Below are positions 1 through 8,973 of a DNA stretch of 22,500 nucleotides, piece after piece. Each line of letters starts with the position of its first letter. Positions within the stretch are counted from its first letter, which is position 1. Under the pieces are notes generated by a model that saw only the letters and a program-made list of their open reading frames with translations, did not search any database and was not told where the DNA came from. The position numbers and the translations under genes were made by a program. Source of the DNA: Paulinella micropora (Eukaryota > Cercozoa > Imbricatea > Euglyphida > Paulinellidae); NCBI GenBank assembly GCA_019918135.1, contig WBZZ01006426.1, positions 87,501 to 110,000 of the forward strand, in the 5' to 3' direction.

Positions 1-245
1 TATTATGTTTTTTAAAGGATTTTATATGTTATTATACTTACTATTAATACTTTTTTTACTTGGACAGGGTGTCCAACCTTTTATAAGAAAAAAAAAAAAA
101 AAGTCTCCCCCCCCTTTATAGGAGGGGGACAGGGAAAAGTTTTGGAGAAATGAAGCCAAAGGGCGGACAGGGGGCAGGAAGATGAATTTTATAAAAACTC
201 CCTCTGCTCTCTCTCGCAGTCGTCCGCCCTTTAATGATTGAAATC
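1..245. repeat. Left terminal inverted repeat (partial; outer part outside the window)
   Basis: Read as reverse complement, this stretch matches 21768-22011 base for base apart from two homopolymers (15 A and 8 C here, 13 T and 9 G there). The match begins at the first base of the window, so the repeat very likely continues leftwards. It stops inward after GAAATC at 240-245. It contains three GGACAGGG motifs (62-69, 127-134, 165-172) and a GTGTCCAACC motif (69-78). Terminal inverted repeats of this kind bound Polinton-like viruses and other linear viral genomes. No gene is visible inside it. Positions 246-313 are an AT-rich leader to the first gene, with no other feature seen. Confidence 0.95.
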
Positions 246-313
246 CAGTGGAAATCTAATGATTAAAACAATTTTGATTTAAATAATTAAAACAATATAA
301 TTATATATATAAC

Positions 314-544
314 ATGCCGAGACAAAAGAAATATAACACGCCCGACGAACGGGTATTAATAAGGAGGGAAAGGGCGAGTGCTTACTTGAAGGCACACCCC
401 GATAAGAACCGAGCAAATGCCAAGGCTTACTACCACAAAAATAAGGAAAAAATTAAGGCACAGCGGAAGGAGCGATACGAAAAACAAAAGGAAGAATTGA
501 TAAGTTTGAGGCGATTGCGGGATAGTCTGGCGGTAAATATATAA
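314..544 (+). CDS. Small basic helical protein, unknown function
   Basis: A 76-residue protein, first gene inside the left inverted repeat. It is strongly basic and lacks hydrophobic segments. Residues 20-60 form a Tyr/Asn/Lys-rich heptad-like stretch (AYYHKNKEKIKAQRKERYEK) that should be one long helix. Such Lys/Tyr repeats occur in small viral and phage nucleic-acid-associated proteins, but I do not recognise a family. The ATG follows directly on a TATATATA stretch, as for several other genes here. The next gene starts 37 bases downstream on the same strand. A nucleic-acid-binding role is inference from charge only. Confidence 0.6.
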   Translation: MPRQKKYNTPDERVLIRRERASAYLKAHPDKNRANAKAYYHKNKEKIKAQRKERYEKQKEELISLRRLRDSLAVNI

Positions 545-581
545 ATTATTTTATATATAAATATATCCACCATAATATACT

Positions 582-1127
582 ATGGACACTAGACTGCTGA
601 TGACACGCCCATACTGGGCACAGGAAGATTTACAATTACACATTGATTACACGGAGGGAAATTATTTTTTAAATTTAATCAATGCTGTCCGTTTTGTTGC
701 CCCCGACGGCCGATGGGACACTAATCACTGGCAGGTGGCACGTATGTTGAAAGGTGGCACGGAGAGTTATTGTTGCTGTGGGCACATAATTACAAAGAAC
801 TTCATAATCAAGCACAGGACGAGTGGTGCTGAGATGATTGTTGGCTCTCATTGTGTCAAGAGGTTTAATAATCGTAAAATGAATGAAGAGTTGTCGTTGC
901 TAGTTAGACTTAACGACCCCAATGTTAAATTTTGTAGCCACTGCGAAAGTAAAAGGGAGATTTCAAAAAATATAATAGCACGATACCCGAACAAGGACAA
1001 ATACTACCACACGACATGTATGCGAAAGGCTTTTTACCAATGCTCCTTTTGTAATGCTTACAGAGGATATGAACCATGCGACTGCTACAATAAAATACGA
1101 AACAACACTCCCTTTTGGTTGCGGTGA
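582..1127 (+). CDS. Cys-rich zinc-binding protein, unknown function
   Basis: A 181-residue protein with several likely zinc sites. The first is CCCGH at 64-68, followed by a TSGAEMIVGSHC segment ending at C91. This resembles the C-x-C-G...TG...(V/I)GS-x-C signature I associate with small phage and giant-virus zinc proteins. The second is C118-x2-C121 with H143 and C146. The third is C154-x2-C157 with C166 and C168. There is no signal peptide or membrane segment, so it should act inside the cell, plausibly on nucleic acid. It lies between the basic protein and the primase-helicase, pointing to an early or replication-related role (inference). The N-terminal 55 residues match nothing I recognise. 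Confidence 0.75.
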   Translation: MDTRLLMTRPYWAQEDLQLHIDYTEGNYFLNLINAVRFVAPDGRWDTNHWQVARMLKGGTESYCCCGHIITKNFIIKHRTSGAEMIVGSHCVKRFNNRKMNEELSLLVRLNDPNVKFCSHCESKREISKNIIARYPNKDKYYHTTCMRKAFYQCSFCNAYRGYEPCDCYNKIRNNTPFWLR

Positions 1128-1236
1128 GTATATATAGAATATTTTAATTTCATCTAAGGATAAGATAACATATGGGTATAGATATATAGAACAATTTAAT
1201 TATTTTTCTATAAAAAAATCTGACCACTGATATACA

Positions 1237-3681
1237 ATGACCGCCCCTATGTTGGACAATGGCAACTGGCACTGGAAACAGGAAGAAGCACTGGAGTGCA
1301 AAACGGCCGAAATCCTTATCAAATGGGGCAACAAACAATTTACTACTTTACCAAACCAAGAAGATTTCATTGAATTGATTGAAAAAACCCCCGAAGAACA
1401 AAAACAATTTTACGAAGTGTTGATGGATGGTAAGCCACAGCGAATGTTTGCCGATTTGGACGGCGATAACTTGAGTATCTCACGAGAGAAGATGTATGAA
1501 CGATGGAACGATTTAATGGAAAATGTATTTCAACTACTTGGTATGAAATACAACCCGAAAAAGGCCAAATACTTGGATGCTTGCAAGGGTGATAAGATGT
1601 CGTGCCACTTTTCATATGACAACGGCTTCGTATTTGCCAACTGCGACACACAAAAAGAATTTTGGAAATTCGTTGAAACCATTATTGAAAAAAATTACAC
1701 TGACCTCTGCTTTACCTTTGAACGACAGGATAAAAAAATTGAACTGCGAACCATTCTGGATATCTCCGTGTATAACAAGAACCGAGCATTTCGCACTATT
1801 TACTCTCACAAAGACGGGAGCAGTCGTGTATTGCTTCCATACTCTTATACACCAAAAACCAATACATTGAAACTATTACAAAATGTTGAAATTGATGATT
1901 ACTTAATCATGCGACCCGACGAAACCTCATATTATGGTGTTAAACTGCCCGAATATACTTCTCTGCGACGATACCAGCACATAACCATAGCCGAAGTTGA
2001 ACAAATCATACTCAGCAAAGTGGCTAATGTGGATATAAAAGAGCAAAAGCAACGAATGTTTGTTTTAAAAACGAAAGGAGTGAGAAAATGTATCATAAAT
2101 GGCGAGGAGAACCAAAGCGACAACTGCTATGTTGTGTGGAAACGAGACGGGCTTTATTTCTACTGCCATGATACGGGTTGTGAAGGTAAAGGTGTGCGAA
2201 TTCATGAATTTACTCCCGCAATTGCTCACGATATCAATACTATTGATGACTTACGGCGACTTGGCAGTGAGTGTAAGACGATTGAAAAATTCAAAGATTT
2301 TCTAGAAACCGCTTTGGCATGGATGAACAAATCATATTGTTTTGCTAACTTGGCAAAGCCAACCATAATTGAAGAATACATTGATGCTAGGGATAAAATG
2401 GTGTTTCGTTATAAAACAGAAACGGCGATGGAGGCATTCTTCAAAAACAAAAGAATAAAGACTAATCTTTCAAAGGAAGACTGGATAGCACTAGGCAAAA
2501 ACCCCGCCACATTGAATGTTGTTGATTTATACAAAATGTGGAATACTCACCCGAAACGACGAGAGGTAAATGATATTATCTTTGACCCCAAGGCATACTT
2601 TGATGACAATAAAAAAGGGTTTTACAACTTATTCAAAGGATTTGCCGTCCCCGCCGACACATTGCACGATGTAAAATCATTTACTCCAGAAGAAGAGAAA
2701 AACGAGCCATTCTTTCAACATATTTTTAACAGATGGTGCGGTGGAGACCAAAATGTCTATAAAAAGGTTTTGGATATGTTTGCCCACATTTACCAAAAGC
2801 CGTGGGAGAAATTACATTTATCTTTGGTGCTAACCAGCACAGAACGAGCAGGAAAGGGGATTATCCTTGAAATATTCAAAGATATTATTGGTGGCGAATA
2901 TTATTTTCAGCCCTCCGATGTGAAAGAAGTCTTAGGCGACTTCAATGCCCAACTAGCACGGGCTATAGTCGTATATATGGACGAAATGGTGTGGGGTGGT
3001 GATAAGGAACGAGCGGGCACTATTAAGAAAATGGTATCCGAAAATACACTCACTCTCAAACAAAAATATTTACCAAATCTCACATTAGAAAATATCTTCT
3101 TCTTGGTGCTTGCTTCTAACGAAGAATGGGTTGTCCCCGCAGGAACAACGGAGCAACGATGGCTGGTATTGGAAGTATCGGACGAATTGGCACTAATGAA
3201 AGAAAACGAAAAAAGAAAAGCAATTACGGATATCCGTGCAATTGACCGACAGCGACTGGCGAAGTTTCTTGCCGAACGAGACCTTAGCACTTTTAACGAT
3301 CGCGAGACGATATTAACGGGCGGACTACGACAACAAAAAGCAAAAACATTATCTAAAATAAGAAAGTGGTGGTTGGATTGTTTAAACGATGGCCATATTT
3401 CAAGCGGAATGCCAGAAATACAATTTGGCGAAGAAGTTTCAAAAGAAGTAATGTATGACATATACAAATCAAATATTAACGATCCCCATACCTCACGAAC
3501 TAGTTTTTGGATGCAAATGAAAAAACTGATCCCCGATGCAAGGGAAACAAAGAAAACCATAGGTGGAAGGAGACCAAGATTTATACAATTACCCTCTCTG
3601 GAAGAATGCCAGAACACATGGCGAACTATTTATGGCGACCAAGAATGGCGATTTAGCACACAGGACGACGACGATGAATAA
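1237..3681 (+). CDS. Primase-superfamily 3 helicase replication protein
   Basis: An 814-residue replication protein. The N-terminal part fits an archaeo-eukaryotic primase: FADLDGD at 71-77 (metal-binding D73 and D75), KMSCHF at 120-125 (S122, H124) and ILDISVYNKNRAFR at 173-186 (D175). C285, C297, C310, H311 and C315 could bind zinc between the domains. The C-terminal part is a superfamily 3 helicase: Walker A TSTERAGKG near 533-541 (K540), Walker B VVYMDE at 578-583, motif C with N628 in LASNEEW, and an arginine in EQRW (R641). Primase-helicase fusions are the usual replication protein of virophages and PLVs, and no DNA polymerase gene accompanies it. The start is the first Met, about 109 bases after the upstream gene. 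A small hairpin and T-run follow the stop. The Walker A loop lacks the usual first Gly. Confidence 0.93.
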   Translation: MTAPMLDNGNWHWKQEEALECKTAEILIKWGNKQFTTLPNQEDFIELIEKTPEEQKQFYEVLMDGKPQRMFADLDGDNLSISREKMYERWNDLMENVFQLLGMKYNPKKAKYLDACKGDKMSCHFSYDNGFVFANCDTQKEFWKFVETIIEKNYTDLCFTFERQDKKIELRTILDISVYNKNRAFRTIYSHKDGSSRVLLPYSYTPKTNTLKLLQNVEIDDYLIMRPDETSYYGVKLPEYTSLRRYQHITIAEVEQIILSKVANVDIKEQKQRMFVLKTKGVRKCIINGEENQSDNCYVVWKRDGLYFYCHDTGCEGKGVRIHEFTPAIAHDINTIDDLRRLGSECKTIEKFKDFLETALAWMNKSYCFANLAKPTIIEEYIDARDKMVFRYKTETAMEAFFKNKRIKTNLSKEDWIALGKNPATLNVVDLYKMWNTHPKRREVNDIIFDPKAYFDDNKKGFYNLFKGFAVPADTLHDVKSFTPEEEKNEPFFQHIFNRWCGGDQNVYKKVLDMFAHIYQKPWEKLHLSLVLTSTERAGKGIILEIFKDIIGGEYYFQPSDVKEVLGDFNAQLARAIVVYMDEMVWGGDKERAGTIKKMVSENTLTLKQKYLPNLTLENIFFLVLASNEEWVVPAGTTEQRWLVLEVSDELALMKENEKRKAITDIRAIDRQRLAKFLAERDLSTFNDRETILTGGLRQQKAKTLSKIRKWWLDCLNDGHISSGMPEIQFGEEVSKEVMYDIYKSNINDPHTSRTSFWMQMKKLIPDARETKKTIGGRRPRFIQLPSLEECQNTWRTIYGDQEWRFSTQDDDDE

Positions 3682-3686
3682 ACAAT

Positions 3687-3708
3687 AATACCAGTTGGTA
3701 TTTTTTTT
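3687..3708 (+). terminator. Hairpin plus T-run after the primase-helicase gene
   Basis: A 7-bp perfect inverted repeat (AATACCA/TGGTATT, 2-base loop) lies six bases after the stop codon and runs into eight Ts. In some giant viruses and their virophages, palindromic hairpins mark mRNA 3' ends. That role here is inference. Confidence 0.45.
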
Positions 3709-3725
3709 CTTCAATCTTATATAGT

Positions 3726-4346
3726 ATGAGCACAAAGCAAAGTTATTTGGACGAGATCGCCAAATGGGAGATTGATAGCAATGTTAAGAAACCGACCATT
3801 AAATGGACGAAACCCGAAATTGTATCATTTTATGAACAATACAAACCCCGCGGTGGCGACAATGTAAAAGTAGAAATGCCGTCGGCCACTACACTGGAAA
3901 ACATAGTTAGCAGTATGGCAGAGGAGGAAAGCACTCCATTCAAAACTGCGGATTTAGTAGAAACAGGCATTACGGAAATCAAGGTTAATGTGGGCGAGGA
4001 AATAGAAAAAAAAGAAACGGAAGCAAAAGAAGAGAAGAAAACACCGATTAAAGCAAAGCGAAACCCGCCCGAGGGCGGGTATAGTTGCTATGAAATAATA
4101 ACGGCACATTTGAAAGTATCCAAAGACCCGTTTAATTTCTTGTATATGAAAGTGGATGACCGCACCATATTACAGGAGGATATGAAGAAATGGCACGAGA
4201 GTAGATACGGACATATACCGCCAGAGCAACGCCCCACTCTTAAATATGGTAAGTTAGATTATAAGACATTTTTCCGCGATGTCTTATCTCAACACGAGGG
4301 CAAACTCACGACACTAAAGGATATGTATGACAGGTTTCATGTGTAA
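3726..4346 (+). CDS. Hypothetical protein with charged linker
   Basis: A 206-residue soluble protein I do not recognise. Residues 1-45 are a short compact domain (W14, W27, YEQYKPRGGDN). Residues 65-115 are a low-complexity Glu/Lys linker. Residues 118-206 form a second compact domain rich in aromatics, containing NPPEGGYSCYEIITAHL and ending in LKDMYDRFHV. This two-domain form with a flexible linker resembles scaffold or adaptor proteins, but no function can be assigned. It follows the primase-helicase by 44 bases with TATATAG just before the ATG. Its last ten bases overlap the 3' end of the convergent minus-strand gene at 4337-4966. Confidence 0.75.
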   Translation: MSTKQSYLDEIAKWEIDSNVKKPTIKWTKPEIVSFYEQYKPRGGDNVKVEMPSATTLENIVSSMAEEESTPFKTADLVETGITEIKVNVGEEIEKKETEAKEEKKTPIKAKRNPPEGGYSCYEIITAHLKVSKDPFNFLYMKVDDRTILQEDMKKWHESRYGHIPPEQRPTLKYGKLDYKTFFRDVLSQHEGKLTTLKDMYDRFHV

Positions 4347-4966
4347 GAGGCAGTTAGTGCTATGTCTCTCATTACATCAATATTGAAATACGAAGGTTTG
4401 AAAGATACAGGCTCCGCAGATGCTGATTTATAATACACTTCTATGGTTAATGGAGCATCCGTCGCGTATGTTACCAGAGCATCATTTGTTGTATTATCTA
4501 CAATTCGTATAGTGCGGTTGTTGGTAGTGTCCGAGGGGTTTGGACAAGTCATCTGCCAAGTCAAATTCATTTGAACTCCATATCTTTGGATTAGCCACAC
4601 ACAATCAAAAGACTTATAATCAATGGCGGTTGTATAATTTAGCACTTCGGTATAGTAATCATATGTATTCGTGCCATCTGTGATATGAAACCAAAATTGA
4701 AAAGTGGCAATGCCAGTCGGAGCGGGTAAATTCAATGAACCACGAAATGATACATTAATGAAATAACCATATCCTAAACTTGATATTGTTTTGCTACCAT
4801 ATCCGCCCGTGCATAGAGTGGTAAATGTGGAACTCGTCATCCATGACCTAATGTCAAGACCAACATAAGCATTTTGAATGTTTCTTGTTAATGTCGGAGT
4901 AGCCACGACCGCGATTGTTTTTGTGTCAATAGATTGTTGCTCTTGCGAACGGCCAAATATATTCAT
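4337..4966 (-). CDS. Putative virion surface protein, beta-rich
   Basis: A 209-residue protein with alternating polar/hydrophobic strands, abundant Thr/Ser/Asn/Tyr, few Lys, and no signal peptide or membrane segment. This composition is typical of jelly-roll or receptor-binding heads. It begins MNIFGRSQEQQS, very like the start of the larger beta-rich protein at 17163-18395 (MNLFGQSTSTPS), suggesting a shared N-terminal anchor for attachment to the same virion partner. It is divergently paired with the fibre gene at 5013 across a 46-base AT-rich promoter region. A structural role is inference from composition, context and the shared N-terminus; I recognise no named domain. Confidence 0.7.
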   Translation of the reverse strand: MNIFGRSQEQQSIDTKTIAVVATPTLTRNIQNAYVGLDIRSWMTSSTFTTLCTGGYGSKTISSLGYGYFINVSFRGSLNLPAPTGIATFQFWFHITDGTNTYDYYTEVLNYTTAIDYKSFDCVWLIQRYGVQMNLTWQMTCPNPSDTTNNRTIRIVDNTTNDALVTYATDAPLTIEVYYKSASAEPVSFKPSYFNIDVMRDIALTASYT

Positions 4967-5012
4967 TTTTTTAAACTATATATACCATAATATAAAATAA
5001 TAGAATTTAAAT
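4967..5012. promoter_or_regulatory. Divergent promoter region, AT-rich
   Basis: Forty-six bases separate two outward-facing start codons. They contain CTATATATACC, a TATA-like element readable from both strands, and almost no G or C. Both flanking genes look like virion surface genes, so coordinate late expression is likely (inference). Confidence 0.5.
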
Positions 5013-8000
5013 ATGAACCATTTAGGCAATCCGTGGGCATATCACTATTACGGCTCTGTGATAATAGACGAGGATTTAGAAGTTGATGGTGTATTATATG
5101 GCGACCACATAGAAGCAAACTCAGTCCAAGCAAGGACAGACGACATAACCATATCGTCAAAAAATAATAACTCTTCTTTGTTGATATCTGATACTGGTTA
5201 TGTGTCAATTAATAATGAATATGATTTGCCATTAGCGGACGGCACGGCTAATCAAATATTAAAAACGGACGGGCTCGGCAATACTTCATTTGCTACATTG
5301 ACTTCAAGTTATATAAGCGACTTTGAATTGGATAAATTAACGGATGTAGTCATAACAGGCACACCCACAAATAACCAATTACTCATTTATAGCACAGGGC
5401 AATGGCGCAATACAAACTCACCTTTTCTTAGATTGGATGGGCTCACTATGATGTTTGGAGATTTGAATATGGGAAGTTTTAATATAGTAAATGTCGGTAA
5501 TGTTGATGGTGTTGATGTTTCTGCCCTTGATAGTGCTGTGGTTAAATTAACAGGAGACCAAACCATAGCAGGAATTAAGACATTTAGCAGTATAATAAAT
5601 GCTAGTGCGGGGATTGATATGAAAAGCCAAAGTATAACAAATGTTAATTTGGTTGATGGTGTTGATGTTTCTGCCCTTGATAGTTCGGTTGTAAAACTAA
5701 CAGGCGACCAAACAATAACAGGAAACAAAACATTTACTACTTATGTGGCCGTAAAAGACTCAAATCCATTAAACACAGGAAAATTATTCTTCAATTACAA
5801 CAATAATATGGGTTCTATCTATTCGTCGGAGGCAGGTGGGGCAACGGGCTATCCACTAACTATTGTCGGCTCGTCCATACTTTTTGCTCCAACAACAGGG
5901 GGTGGAATGACATTAACAAATAATGTTTTAAATTTTAACAGCACAACAGCAATCAGCGGACTGCCCGCACCATTCTATGACGGCGATGCTTCAACAAAAG
6001 CATACACTGATACTAAACTAGCAAAGGACGGCACAACGGCTATGACTGGCAGTTTAAATATGGGTGGATTTTCAATAACAAATGTTAATTTGGTTGATGG
6101 TATTGATGTATCCACCCTTGATACTTCTGTAGTCAAACTAACAGGAGACCAAACCATAGCAGGAACCAAAACATTCAGCAACATAATAAATGCTAGTGCG
6201 GGGATTGATATGAAAAGCCAAAGTATAATAAATGTAAATTTGGTTGATGGTATTGATGTTTCGGCTCTTGATACCGCAGTCGTTAAACTAACAGGAGACC
6301 AAACCATAGCAGGGAATAAAAAATTTACTTCAACAATAGAAGTGCGGGGTGCTACTGCTCCAGCCGCTTTTGATGGTATCGGTATTGCCTTTGATACGGC
6401 GACAAATATAGGAGAGATTGTGGCACAAAAAATAGCAACTGCGGGCTATTATCCAATACAAATAACGGGTTCGTATGTTGAGTTATATGCGGGGGATAAT
6501 GTAATCGCGACAGCAACTGGCACTACACTATCTTTAAACAATAGAAAAATAACAAACTTAGCCACACCAACAGCAACAACGGACGGGGCGACAAAAGGAT
6601 ATGCGGATACATTAGACGGGCAAAATGTGAAACTAACAGGAAACCAAACCATAGCAGGAATTAAGACATATAGCAGTGGTGTTGAAATAACGGGAAATTC
6701 AATAAATGCTACAACAAAGGGCACATTCGTGGTTTTTAACTCCACAGCCAATATCGGGTCAATTGCTAGTTTGGATATGAAAACAGCAACATATTACAAC
6801 TTTGAAATTTCTGCGAAAAAAATAAGTTTTATTATTGATGGGACGATTGTTGGTTGGGTAAATGCTTCGGGGCTAGATTGTAATAGTAGCAAAATAGCCA
6901 ACCTTGGAACTCCGACATTATCAACGGACGGAGCAACAAAAGGATATGCGGACACATTGGACGGACAAAATGTAAAACTAACAGGCGACCAAACAATAAC
7001 AGGAATTAAGATATTTAATGGAAGTAGAAATGATGTAAGGGCACTGAATTTGTTAAGCCAAGCCGATTTCAATAATGTGGATATCATTAATGGTGGAAAT
7101 ATAACATATAATGGGGCGCGGATATTAAACCAAAATGGAGGAGATATATTCTTTTCACAGACGACGGGTGATTATCAGTATTTCTTATTTACTCTAAATA
7201 CCGCTACAAGCGGAACCGCAGACCAAAGAGGTTATGTATTCACGAATGTAGCATCTGATGTAAAAGGAGCGGGACTTTATATTTCAAAACTTTTGGACAA
7301 TAAAAGTGCTTCGTCTGACATTGTCCGTTTTAACAATGCTGGCGGTATGCGATTTTATGGTGCTTTGGATATGAATTCAAACAACATAACAAATGGCGGA
7401 ACAATAACGGGAACTACATTAACGGCAACTGCTGGAATATCAACAACAACAATAACGGCAAGCGACAAAATAACAACTGCATCAGGCAAACCAATAATCA
7501 TAGGCAATACAACGAAAGGCGCAGGGGCGACAGGTGGTTTAGAATTATATGGAACGGCGAGCAACGCCGCGGGGCCACATATACAGGCAATAACAACAGC
7601 AGACGCTCATCCACTTTTTCAAATGTGGAATTATGCTCATAATGATATTAATTTAGGTTTTGATGCTTATGTGTCGGGAGGGGTATGGAAATCATCTTCT
7701 GCGACATCTAACTTTATAATACAAAAAGGCACTAATCTTACTTTCTATTACAAATCAGGAGTATCGGCTGGAACTACTATATCATCATGGGGTGAGGCAA
7801 TGAACATAAGCAATGCTGGACTATTGACAGCAAATGCGGGTATTACATATTCTGGGGTGCTAACAACGGCATCAGCATCAACTAATGGGGCAAAAATAGC
7901 AATTCAAGGACAAACAGACGGGACGAATGCGAGAGGAATATTTGTATGGGACATTGGAGATTCAAACTGGGGGATTTATATGAGCCAGTCTGGGGCAAAT

Positions 8001-8630
8001 AAATCATTAAGTGGAGGAACAGCACCAGCAGGAGGAGGTGGAGGATTAACTTCTTATTCTATTAGATTTAGAGTAAATGGTTCTTCAACGAGTGGTTTCA
8101 TATGGGAGAATAATTCAAATACTGCTTTAATGTCATTAAGAGCGAGTGATGGGCAATTATGGGTATTGGCTAGTCCTATCGTATATTCAGACAGGAGAAA
8201 AAAAGAAGATATAAAGGAATGCTTAGGCTTAGATTTTATTAATAAGTTAAATCCAGTTTGCTATCGTATGATTGACGACAAAAAGAAATGTAGGACTGGC
8301 TTAATAGCACAGGAATTAGAAGACATACTAACAGAAATGGATATGCTAGATTTTGGCGGTTTTATAAAAGAAACAATTATGGTGCCGTGTCCAAAGCAAA
8401 GAAAAGAATGCGAATTGAAAGGTGTGAGTGTTAATCCAGAAGATGTTAAATGTGTTGATAGTGGTGATGTTAGTTATGGTATAGGTTATTCCGAGTTTAT
8501 CGCCCCGTTAATTAAGGCGGTTCAACAATTATCAGATAATCTCGGACATGTCCGAGATAGGGTAGTTAATTTAGAAAAAGAAAATAAAAATCTCATGAAT
8601 ATACTACAAGAAATTAGAGAAAATGGCTAA
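5013..8630 (+). CDS. Fibre/tail-spike protein with S74 intramolecular chaperone
   Basis: A 1205-residue elongated virion protein for host attachment. The N-terminus (residues 1-160) is probably the capsid-anchoring part. Residues about 164-670 contain repeated VDG(V/I)DVSxLD-VVKLTG(D/N)QTI(A/T)G modules with KLTG at residues 179, 229, 376, 426, 540 and 655, a beta-helical or trimeric-shaft pattern. Further Gly/Ser/Thr-rich beta repeats follow to about 1050. From S1059 the sequence YSDRRKKEDI...LNPVCYRMI...TGLIAQELEDIL is the peptidase S74 signature. This chaperone guides trimerisation of phage spikes and usually cuts itself off just before the Ser of SDxRxK. A C-terminal coiled coil (about 1165-1203) ends the protein. 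Such S74 fibres are best known from phages but also occur in algal viruses. The stop overlaps the next gene's start. Confidence 0.92.
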   Translation: MNHLGNPWAYHYYGSVIIDEDLEVDGVLYGDHIEANSVQARTDDITISSKNNNSSLLISDTGYVSINNEYDLPLADGTANQILKTDGLGNTSFATLTSSYISDFELDKLTDVVITGTPTNNQLLIYSTGQWRNTNSPFLRLDGLTMMFGDLNMGSFNIVNVGNVDGVDVSALDSAVVKLTGDQTIAGIKTFSSIINASAGIDMKSQSITNVNLVDGVDVSALDSSVVKLTGDQTITGNKTFTTYVAVKDSNPLNTGKLFFNYNNNMGSIYSSEAGGATGYPLTIVGSSILFAPTTGGGMTLTNNVLNFNSTTAISGLPAPFYDGDASTKAYTDTKLAKDGTTAMTGSLNMGGFSITNVNLVDGIDVSTLDTSVVKLTGDQTIAGTKTFSNIINASAGIDMKSQSIINVNLVDGIDVSALDTAVVKLTGDQTIAGNKKFTSTIEVRGATAPAAFDGIGIAFDTATNIGEIVAQKIATAGYYPIQITGSYVELYAGDNVIATATGTTLSLNNRKITNLATPTATTDGATKGYADTLDGQNVKLTGNQTIAGIKTYSSGVEITGNSINATTKGTFVVFNSTANIGSIASLDMKTATYYNFEISAKKISFIIDGTIVGWVNASGLDCNSSKIANLGTPTLSTDGATKGYADTLDGQNVKLTGDQTITGIKIFNGSRNDVRALNLLSQADFNNVDIINGGNITYNGARILNQNGGDIFFSQTTGDYQYFLFTLNTATSGTADQRGYVFTNVASDVKGAGLYISKLLDNKSASSDIVRFNNAGGMRFYGALDMNSNNITNGGTITGTTLTATAGISTTTITASDKITTASGKPIIIGNTTKGAGATGGLELYGTASNAAGPHIQAITTADAHPLFQMWNYAHNDINLGFDAYVSGGVWKSSSATSNFIIQKGTNLTFYYKSGVSAGTTISSWGEAMNISNAGLLTANAGITYSGVLTTASASTNGAKIAIQGQTDGTNARGIFVWDIGDSNWGIYMSQSGANKSLSGGTAPAGGGGGLTSYSIRFRVNGSSTSGFIWENNSNTALMSLRASDGQLWVLASPIVYSDRRKKEDIKECLGLDFINKLNPVCYRMIDDKKKCRTGLIAQELEDILTEMDMLDFGGFIKETIMVPCPKQRKECELKGVSVNPEDVKCVDSGDVSYGIGYSEFIAPLIKAVQQLSDNLGHVRDRVVNLEKENKNLMNILQEIRENG
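5502..7010 (+). repeat. Intragenic tandem repeats of the fibre shaft
   Basis: Two units start 50 codons apart at 5502 and 5652, and a second pair 50 codons apart at 6093 and 6243. Two shorter derivatives (LDGQNVKLTG) lie near 6618 and 6963. The stretch 5580-5660 is nearly identical in DNA to 6175-6250, so one block was copied recently. Such repeats change shaft length and can misassemble in short-read data. Confidence 0.85.
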
Positions 8631-8973
8631 TAATACAACTAGACTTCACAGACCACCACCTATTATGGATATGGATGGAGAATTAACTCCAGAATTAAAG
8701 TCCCGTGTCCTTGAAGTGGAACTAAAAACAGAAGAGAAAAAAATTGAAAACGAGATAGAAAATGAATGGAATTGTTGTATGACTAATAAGAAGACTGATA
8801 GCAGATTGATTAAATATCTCTTTCAAATGACTATAATCATTGGAATTATAGTCTTATGTTTAGTGAAATTAAGCGAAAAAAACCTCCCCTGCGAAACTGC
8901 GAATGTCTATGTCGGAATACTCACACTTTTGGTGGGTATAGTGCTTCCTAGCCCGAATGCTTCAAAGAAGTGA
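8623..8973 (+). CDS. Small membrane protein with two transmembrane segments
   Basis: A 116-residue protein. Residues 1-60 are hydrophilic and acidic (Glu/Lys helix at 22-50). A first hydrophobic segment lies at 64-83 (MTIIIGIIVLCLV) and a second at about 94-109, followed by LPSPNASKK. The pattern of a hydrophobic helix ending in an L-P-x-P motif near the C-terminus recurs in small membrane proteins of PLVs and giant viruses, as far as I recall. The start overlaps the fibre stop by eight bases (ATGGCTAA), implying translation from the same mRNA or a start buried in the fibre gene. A role in the virion's internal membrane or in membrane penetration is inference. Its last bases overlap the convergent gene at 8962-9213. 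Confidence 0.8.
   Translation: MANNTTRLHRPPPIMDMDGELTPELKSRVLEVELKTEEKKIENEIENEWNCCMTNKKTDSRLIKYLFQMTIIIGIIVLCLVKLSEKNLPCETANVYVGILTLLVGIVLPSPNASKK

Noticed and set aside
2907..3617. Long minus-strand reading frame inside the primase-helicase gene
   Set aside because: Lies wholly antisense to conserved helicase motifs, has low-information Ser/Phe-rich composition and no promoter-like start.
5502..7010. CRISPR-like array
   Set aside because: The repeats are in-frame protein repeats within one gene, with degenerate units and no constant repeat-spacer pattern.
5387..7564. Several minus-strand reading frames inside the fibre gene
   Set aside because: They repeat because the fibre DNA repeats, and are Pro/Val-rich shadows of the opposite strand.
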